Assembly (NCBI GenBank): GCA_963691655.1 | Contig: OY829326.1 | Coordinates: 143,238,998-143,302,997, forward strand | From: Toxonevra muliebris | Lineage: Eukaryota > Arthropoda > Insecta > Diptera > Pallopteridae | Direction: 5' to 3' | DNA: 64,000 nucleotides | Shown here: positions 57,682 to 64,000 of the stretch, piece by piece | Numbering within the stretch: the stretch's first letter is position 1 | Layout: each line of letters begins with the position of its first letter | The notes under the pieces: model-generated | Told to the model about the DNA's origin: nothing | What the model saw: the letters and a program-made list of their open reading frames with translations, nothing else | Database searches by the model: none | Made by a program: the position numbers and the translations under genes

Positions 57682-57946
57682 AGAGAAAATACAACAAACC
57701 AAGATGGAAGCCTTGTTATTTTACAATTTCTATTATTTGTAAACTTTTAAAGTTTGTTTTGGATGGTTTTTAAGGATTTTTTCAAAAACGATCCAGCATC
57801 CAACCGTTTATCGCTAGAAACGAAATATTTTGGGGATCTTCATAATATAAACTAAGGTTCTTAGCAGCAATAGGATTTTTATGAAGCGTGAGTCACCTTA
57901 GTGTACATGCATATATTTGTATATTTAATGAAATGGTAATTTTTGA

Positions 57947-58128
57947 TGTGTCAACATTTTAGCTCACGGTAATGGCAAATTTCAAAAATGTGTAAAATAT
58001 AAGATAACTGTAACGTCCTGTTCCCCTCCCGCTCAGACTAGTACGAGGCATGACTGTGACTGTGCTACTCTAAACAACAAAGAGAAGAGACGGAGAAATT
58101 AAAATACAGGCGGAGTTTGTTTGCATAT
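57947..58128. repeat. Dispersed repeat E, copy 2
   Basis: Inverted counterpart of 42795-43011. It ends at the left border of a hAT-type element, and the last bases form that element's 8-base target duplication (58121-58128), so the hAT insertion cut this repeat. Confidence 0.75.
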
Positions 58129-59260
58129 CAGGGATGCCAACTAATTTTTTCTTTCTCCTCGATAGCCCCCGCATCGGTATTGTAATTTTCATATTATAAC
58201 AGCGCGATACGCACTTTTTATATAAACATTTCACAAAAACGATAAATACCTTAAAATTGATTGTGTTATTTTAGAGCGGACCTGAATTTTCTCGGTCCAA
58301 AACTTAACCAATCCGGAATTCTTATGACACATGTGAGATTTCATTTCAAGGGAACCCACTCTTAAAATCGATCGAGCTCAAACCAGCACAAAGTTTATTC
58401 ATATTGGGTAGTAGTTACCATACCAAATTTGAACGAGATAAGGTGTGTCGAGTCACTAGACGTTCATTTTAATAAATAAACAAGCCTCAGCCCACTTTTG
58501 GACATCAAAATTATCAAAGGAGAAACACATGAGTTTTCTTTTTACTCAAATAAAAAATGACAAAAACCTTGTTTTGAGAAAAAAGGGTTAAAAGTTTCGA
58601 CCGTCGGTTTTTAACAGATAAAATATAACTGGTGAATTTTTATCGAGCTCAAGGCCAAGCAAAAATAAAGTTTTTAAACAAATTTATTTTTATTTTTAAA
58701 AAAACTTTTATATTTGTTTGTCAATATTTCGACTTCAATTAGAAGTCATCTTCAGGACAATTAAACGTTACATATATCTTACAAGGTTCAAATACAGATA
58801 AAATATATTTTTTTTTTCTTTATGATGGCTGACCGTAATTTATAAGTTTACAGATTAGTCAGCAGGTATTAAGAGTTATCAATCAGGAGATGCTGGACGA
58901 AGACATAGCTAAGCCTAAAGGAAGTCAAAGCACAGCGCGACTGTTTTGGCCTGACTGACACTCGGCGCTATAATCATCTATATCGAGTTTCTCTCTGAAA
59001 ATACTTTCGAAATATAATACTTTCAAATAGCACATTTTTTAAAAATCGATTTCTCCAAACTAATAAAGTGCAGGGCCCACTTCAGAAAATATGAAGATTT
59101 TAAGACTCAAAAAGTGAAATAAGGCATAAGTTAAACGTTTTACATTACATAAAATTTGACAAAAAAAAAAAAGCTGAACGACTTTAAATTCCCCGCAAAA
59201 ATCAGTTCATTAACCCGATTCCCCGCTCTAAGTCAAATTCCCCGCAAGTTGGCATCGCTG
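58129..59260. mobile_element. hAT-type element, 1.1 kb
   Basis: The left end CAGGGATGCCAACT and the right end, on the other strand, CAGCGATGCCAACT fit the hAT terminal pattern. TTGCATAT (58121-58128) and TTGCATAC (59261-59268) are the 8-base target duplication with one change. CCCCGC-rich words occur just inside both ends (GCCCCCGCATCGG; TCCCCGCAAGTT). No transposase is recognisable; non-autonomous. Confidence 0.82.
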
Positions 59261-59329
59261 TTGCATACACGCAAAGAAAAAATTAGTTTTTCAGAAACGA
59301 AATTTTCACTAAACGAAATTCGTTCATGG

Positions 59330-60095
59330 AATGTTTTCATGCTGAACGAACATTTATTTATCATAAACGACTGTATTCGGTTGCCATGAACGAAGATTTA
59401 TTCATCATAAACTGTTCAATTCTTTCACAATAACCGAAAAACGTTTTCCACAAACGTTTCTATTCGGTTGCCATGAACGAACATTTATCACAACCATTCA
59501 TCATAAACGGTTCAATTATTTTACGATGAACTAAAAACGTTTGCAATAAATTGCAATATTTCCCTGAAAAATATAAAAAAGAAAGCAAAAACAATTTTCA
59601 TATGTACATTGGTATTTTATTGTGGTTTTTGTTTAAATAAAATTTTCTGATTGAAAACTAGAAAAAGTGTATGAAATTTACATAAAATTATATTATTACA
59701 ATTTTCGTAATATTTATTATAAATCACACACTTTTATTTGTATTTTATAAACACCACGCACTTTTTTTATAGACAAAGAGAAATGTGATGAAAATTTCAA
59801 TGCACAATTAAAATTCTTCAACAATGCGTTGTCAAATGATACTTCCCGTTATGTTGTGTTGATTTGTTGTTGTGTGGAGTTTGAATGTAAGCGTCGCTGC
59901 CGCGTCTTTTTGCGACGAGAGCGAGATGAGAGGAAAACGAAAATAAAAAGAGAAGAGAGTTGTGGACTTTCGTTTAGCAGAAACGTTTTTTCCATTTGCC
60001 AGAAAAGAAAATTGCCTTAATTTTATCGTGAACGAATTTTCGTTCATGATAAAATGGTTGATCTTTTGCAGAAAACGTTTTTGGTTTGGAGTCAC
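59330..60095. repeat. GAACGA/ATAAACG repeat region with palindrome
   Basis: Two tandem units of about 88 bases (about 59373 and 59461) each start TATTCGGTTGCCATGAACGA and contain TTCATCATAAAC and GTTCAATT; a partial unit precedes. At 60020-60055 ATTTTATCGTGAACGAA and its inverted copy form a palindrome with one mismatch and a 2-base loop. The shared ATGAACGAA words link the array and the palindrome, suggesting one foldback-type element. The open frames on both strands near 59829-60156 are by-products of this repeat. Confidence 0.6.
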
Positions 60096-60529
60096 TTGAA
60101 ATTACTATAGGAGTCAATTGGGATTTGAAGTTGTTGCTACATTTAATCAAACCCAATTATCTAAGCAATCCCACAATTACCTAATGGATTAGTGCAAGAT
60201 CATTTTCTCAAGATCATTCAAATTGAATCTTCTCTCATAAATGGGTTGGTAAATGGTATTGTAAATTTTTTATTCTGGAGTCAAATATGTCATTCAATAA
60301 CTGTAATCATGAATATTGCAATTAAATTGGATGCATTCTTTTACAGCTCTGCTGAGATTACCTTTTTTGGTTGCTGGCTCACCAGGTGCACTACATCATT
60401 CCAAAGATTATTGAAATCCATCTACATATGAATAAGTGGTATAAAAACAAATTGATTAGCTACAAAATTATTAAACACAACCATTTTATTTATTTGTTCT
60501 ACTGAATGTTGAAATTCTGAACTGGAAAA
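60096..60529. other. Gene-free stretch
   Basis: No gene; it probably includes the 3' flank of the transposase pseudogene that ends at 60530. Confidence 0.45.
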
Positions 60530-62211
60530 TTATAAGGTGTCGCAAAGTTTAATATTAAAATTGGTTGATTTTATTGGCAAAATGAAAAATTCTTTGAAAT
60601 TCAAAACTTCCTTAGCTACAATTTTAAAAACACCGTTGTTTTGAGAAATACGTATTACAGTAAATATTTTATTTACAACACTGTATAAATTGTCCGGTTT
60701 TTTTTTTGTAGTTAAATCAAATAAATTTGTATTTAGTGGCTTTAATGGTCCATTCTTTAATTCATTTGTCTTCATTTTCTCACCTGAAGGTCCGGAAATA
60801 TTTATACCCTCTTCTACAAGACGGTTATAGATCTGCGCCGCAATTTTATTTTTGTTCCTGCACTTCCTTTTAAGCTAGGACAAAAAATTTTCAAACTTAA
60901 ATGTACTTATAGATTCTAAACTACCATAGTTAAATGCATCACTGACTAGGTGGGTAAGGCAATGAAAGTTGAAGGTTAAAAAACAATCGTCGTAAAAGCG
61001 AGAGACATTCTTAACGAACTCAATTAATAGTTTGTTAGCACATTCGTTATTTTCTATACAAGATTCTTTATTCAATAGAATTCTTATACCCAAACTGAGC
61101 ATTAAAAAATGATTGTATCTTTCAGTATCTAAAATGTCGGCAAGTACGAAGATTCCAGTATATAAAGGAAACAATCTCAGTTCGGTAGCTTTAAGTCTCT
61201 CAATTACATTTAGTCCACGTGGATGTCTTACAAATTCTGTGGGTACTTGACTGCTCAAAAAAAGTAATCTAGAATTCCATGAATTAATTTTTGGCAATTT
61301 TAGCGAATAGTTCTTATTTCTTTGTCTGACCCAGCCAAGAAGTAAAGTTTTGGTTACACCAAGGCATACCACATTCATGTAATCATAAGGAAACGACTTG
61401 ACGATGTCAATTGGCAACTTTTCAATGGATGTTGGCTGCAGTATTTTGTGATGATTAATATCTGATCGCGAAAGGAAATCAGAAGCGGTTCGGGCATTGT
61501 TAATCTCATTTCGGAAAATCATTCTATGATTAAGTGATTCCCCTCTTTGTGTACATTTTATGCAGCTAGAAAATCCCATGTGCCCCATAATCCCCAGAAT
61601 GCATGACCTTGCCGGTGCATCGCAAATGAATGATCGGCATTTAACAGAAAAAGTTTTGTCCTCGAAAGCTAAACCTCTATCTATTAAATTGCACAGCTCG
61701 TCCACAAACTTTTCCAAATAAATATTTGGGCATAATGCCTTACTCTGGCCGCAGTAAGCGCCTACAACCATGACATATGGCGTTCCATTTATATTTATTA
61801 ATATGAGCCAAGCTTGCAAATTCGAATTTTTTGCCAAAGGAAGTCCACCAATATTTATGTTGAGGCTGATTTCGGTGGAATGAAATGCATTTTTGATAAG
61901 AAAGTCAGTGAGCGAGTCCTCAACCCCGTAGTGGGTAAATTCCCCTGATCCCATTTTCTTGCATCCTTTGGAAGTCCATTTATACGGTGGCTAAATATTT
62001 TTACTAGGCTGTTTGTGGGTGCGTTTGTTATATTATATTGGACCGCCCAGGCTGATAGCTCTTCTTTTAAATTATCAGACGAACAATTTTCCGTAATAAA
62101 TTCCTCTTTAGAATTATCTTCACTATCGCCATTTTCTTCCTCACTCATGTCAATATCACTTGCCAGTAAACAATTTTGGTTGGCAGTTGATGTGGAAAGC
62201 TCTAGCATCAA
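60530..62211 (-). pseudogene. CACTA/Tnp2-like transposase domain protein, near-intact
   Basis: Three blocks align end to end on the - strand. Block 1 (62211 to about 61955): an acidic N-terminus, then LKEELSAWAVQYNITNAPTN and LPKDARK. A one-base frameshift near 61955 leads to block 2 (61954-60875): MGSGEFTHYGV, LILININGTPYVMVVGAYCG, a cysteine cluster (SSCIKCTQRGE), FPYDYMNVVCLGVTKTLLLG, PRGLNVIERLKATELRLFPL and FKFENFLS. A TAG at 60875-60877 is followed, in the same frame, by LKRKCRNKNKIAAQIYNRLV and 80 more residues. This matches the animal 'transposase domain-containing' proteins related to CACTA Tnp2 (DYM..VCLGV; KATE.R.F.LYTG). Only two lesions in about 1.7 kb suggest recent death. No terminal repeats were identified. 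Confidence 0.72.
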
Positions 62212-62229
62212 AGTTTCGGTAGCTTGAAT

Positions 62230-63147
62230 GAATTTTGAAAAGAGATTGGTTAGGCATTTCCTTATTGAAACTATTGTCTATGTTTACAAAAAATTCTGAA
62301 CAAAAGTTTATCAAATTCAGAAAAGTTCTATTTTGGTAATACTGTCTCACGCGGCACAAGCGGCATAGTAGAAAGTTTGTCTACTTTGAGCGGCACCGCG
62401 CGCCGTCGTCGTTTGCATTAGCCCTAGGCGCATGTGAATACATTGATTCTACTTTTATTTGACAACCACATGCCGCACTTTGCCGCGTGCCGCGATCGTT
62501 GGCCCTCCACTATTTGGTGATCGTGACGATCAAATTTTACTCTCTTGCTATCTCTCTCAATTTTTCACTTTACATTGAAGCAACAACAACTCGTGCCCAT
62601 GATTTGATCGTGATCGTCCGCAATAACGGACATTTTTTTTTTTAGTTTTTTCTTTGAGTTTCGTTTCTTATTTTTTTCAACAAAGCAAATTGGTGTTTAT
62701 TCTTAACACCGGTATTATTTACTTAAATTTAAATGTATCAATTTTAACAAGAATAATTAAAAAATGAAAATATTTAAAAAATTTTCCCGATTTTTTAAAA
62801 ATATTTGGGGTTATGGCCGTGGGTGTTGTTTCCGGGAACTTCCTCAAATATAAACGCACATTTTCTTGTTATTTTTAAATTATTTTTCTCGATTTTGCAG
62901 CAGAGAGAACATTTTCCACCGGTAAAGCATTATTTCCACTTCGTCTGCTAAAAATTATGGTATTATTGCACTTTTAATTTGGGATATGGCGTTATTTCCC
63001 AATCAAAAGTGCAATAAAGCCATTATGGCGATAATGCATATGGCCTTATAACACCTCTCCCTATACATGTGTGAGCTTGTGTATATGGCATGCAGTTGGC
63101 TCAACTGTTTACACATCAGTTCTTTTGCGTACCTTGCACGCATCTAT
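62230..63147. other. Gene-free stretch with inverted repeat
   Basis: A GC-rich patch with repeated GCCGC/GCGGCA words lies at 62348-62500. GATCGTGACGATCAAAT (62520) and ATTTGATCGTGATCGTC (ending 62619) form inverted arms of 17 bases about 66 bases apart. No coding region. Confidence 0.5.
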
Positions 63148-64000
63148 TGTTTTTATTTGATCGGACTTTTGTGGTCGCTGATTTGGCAAAACAATTAAAG
63201 AAAAACTTGCACTTTCTTTTTCTCCTACGCGTTTCGGTCTTTTTAACCCTACGGAGGGCGCGCTCTGAAAAGTTACACGAGTGGGTGCGCAGCGGCAATT
63301 TAGCCGCAAGGTAAATTTCATAGTATCGACTGCAATTTTTCTTATTTATAGGAAACAAAATCATTAAAATAAAACAATTAATTGACTTCTAATGATATTG
63401 AACTATACTATATTTTAAGCATTTATTTTGAAATGTTTATTTGTCATCATATTGACTTTGAAAAACTTTGAATCAAGCTACCCTTAAATTTTTTGTTACA
63501 CGAGAGGGCGCACCGCGGCAAATTAACCGCAAAAGCGAGATACCAATTTTCAAACACAAATAGCAGCTAAACGATGTAACGCAGAACCCAATGGCTAACG
63601 GTAAACCACGCTGCATCTCAAAACTTACAAAGTCACTGGAGTGGCAGCGGGCGGCTACTATGATTTGTATTTTAAAAACACAAAATAAACAATTTGCGGC
63701 TAATTTGCCTCGACGCGCCCTCCGAAGGGTTAAGACTATCCTCAAGTGTTACTTTCAGAAATGTCAAAAATTGTGTCTAAAACTTTTATAACAAACTTAA
63801 AATTTATTTGAGTGCTTACAAAAAAATACTCTGAAATATTACAAATAATTTGCGAAAAAAACAAAAAAACTTTGCATAAGTCTAGGGAAGAGCCAACATG
63901 TTTATTTTTATATTGTTTAGTCAGTTAGAAGTTCATCCATAAGTATCGTAAAAACGTGTGCCAAATATAAACTTGACCGGCTAAATATATTTCAAGTGAT
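63148..64000 (+). repeat. Dispersed repeat G, copy 2 (interrupted; runs off window)
   Basis: Same sequence as 52411-52790 on both sides of the TTAA element at 63247-63729; the repeat continues to the window end, where it still matches copy 1 (AAATATATTTCAAGTGAT). Confidence 0.82.
63247..63729. mobile_element. 483-base TTAA-flanked element inserted in repeat G
   Basis: TTAA (63243-63246, 63730-63733) borders CCCTACGGAGGGCGCG and, on the other strand, CCCTTCGGAGGGCGCG. Inner blocks (GGCAATTTAGCCGCAA / GGCAAATTAGCCGCAA) are also inverted copies. An internal repeat (TTACACGAG.GGGYGC..GCGGCAA) occurs at about 63272 and 63496. The overlapping frames on both strands reflect these GC-rich repeats and are not called. 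Confidence 0.87.

Overview
The window is non-coding-rich, AT-rich DNA from an insect, most likely a higher fly (Brachycera, perhaps a tephritid fruit fly). The evidence is eukaryotic gene structure (short introns of about 70 bases, TATA box, AATAAA signal), tRNA-derived SINEs, and insect-type BEL/Pao, LINE, piggyBac, hAT, Tc1/mariner, PIF/Harbinger and CACTA-like relics. The species assignment is inference; no marker gene fixes it. There is no bacterial gene structure and no CRISPR array.

Only one locus looks like an ordinary host gene: a secreted fibrinogen-related (FREP) gene on the + strand at 56542-57558, with TATA box, signal peptide, a clear 69-base intron and a poly(A) signal. A 241-base TTAA-flanked inverted-repeat element sits 16 bases upstream of its TATA box. 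A second open frame that is uninterrupted, a PHD-finger protein (36208-36888), lies inside a decayed piggyBac element and is either cargo or a LINE ORF1 fragment.

Layout. 1-7000: sparse, with two TTAA elements and solo transposon ends. 7046-8765: a 290-base hairpin abutting a broken BEL/Pao integrase and a zinc-knuckle ORF. 11844-14607: a 5'-truncated RNase H-type LINE bounded by a 12-base target duplication, with an R1-clade LINE inserted in its (CCTAA)n tail. 16.5-28.3 kb: LINE fragments, three SINEs of one family, one foldback element. 30237-31264: a Harbinger relic. 32516-33374: a Tc1-like deletion derivative. 35497-37820: piggyBac with the PHD ORF. 39131-40338 and 41515-43427: inverted-repeat elements. 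About 44.2-44.9 kb: a Tc1/mariner relic. 46653-51724: a hAT-type element with exact 8-base duplication that contains a piggyBac element, which contains an LTR-like insertion and a mariner scrap. 53619-55349 and 58129-59260: two further hAT-type elements with target duplications. 60530-62211: a nearly intact CACTA/Tnp2-like transposase pseudogene. 63148-64000: a dispersed repeat split by another TTAA element, whose empty counterpart is at 52.4-52.8 kb.

The window is best read as an intergenic transposon graveyard around one small immune- or lectin-type gene. Its most distinctive feature is seven TTAA-flanked inverted-repeat elements with seven different termini, plus several layers of nested insertion that can be ordered in time from their target duplications.
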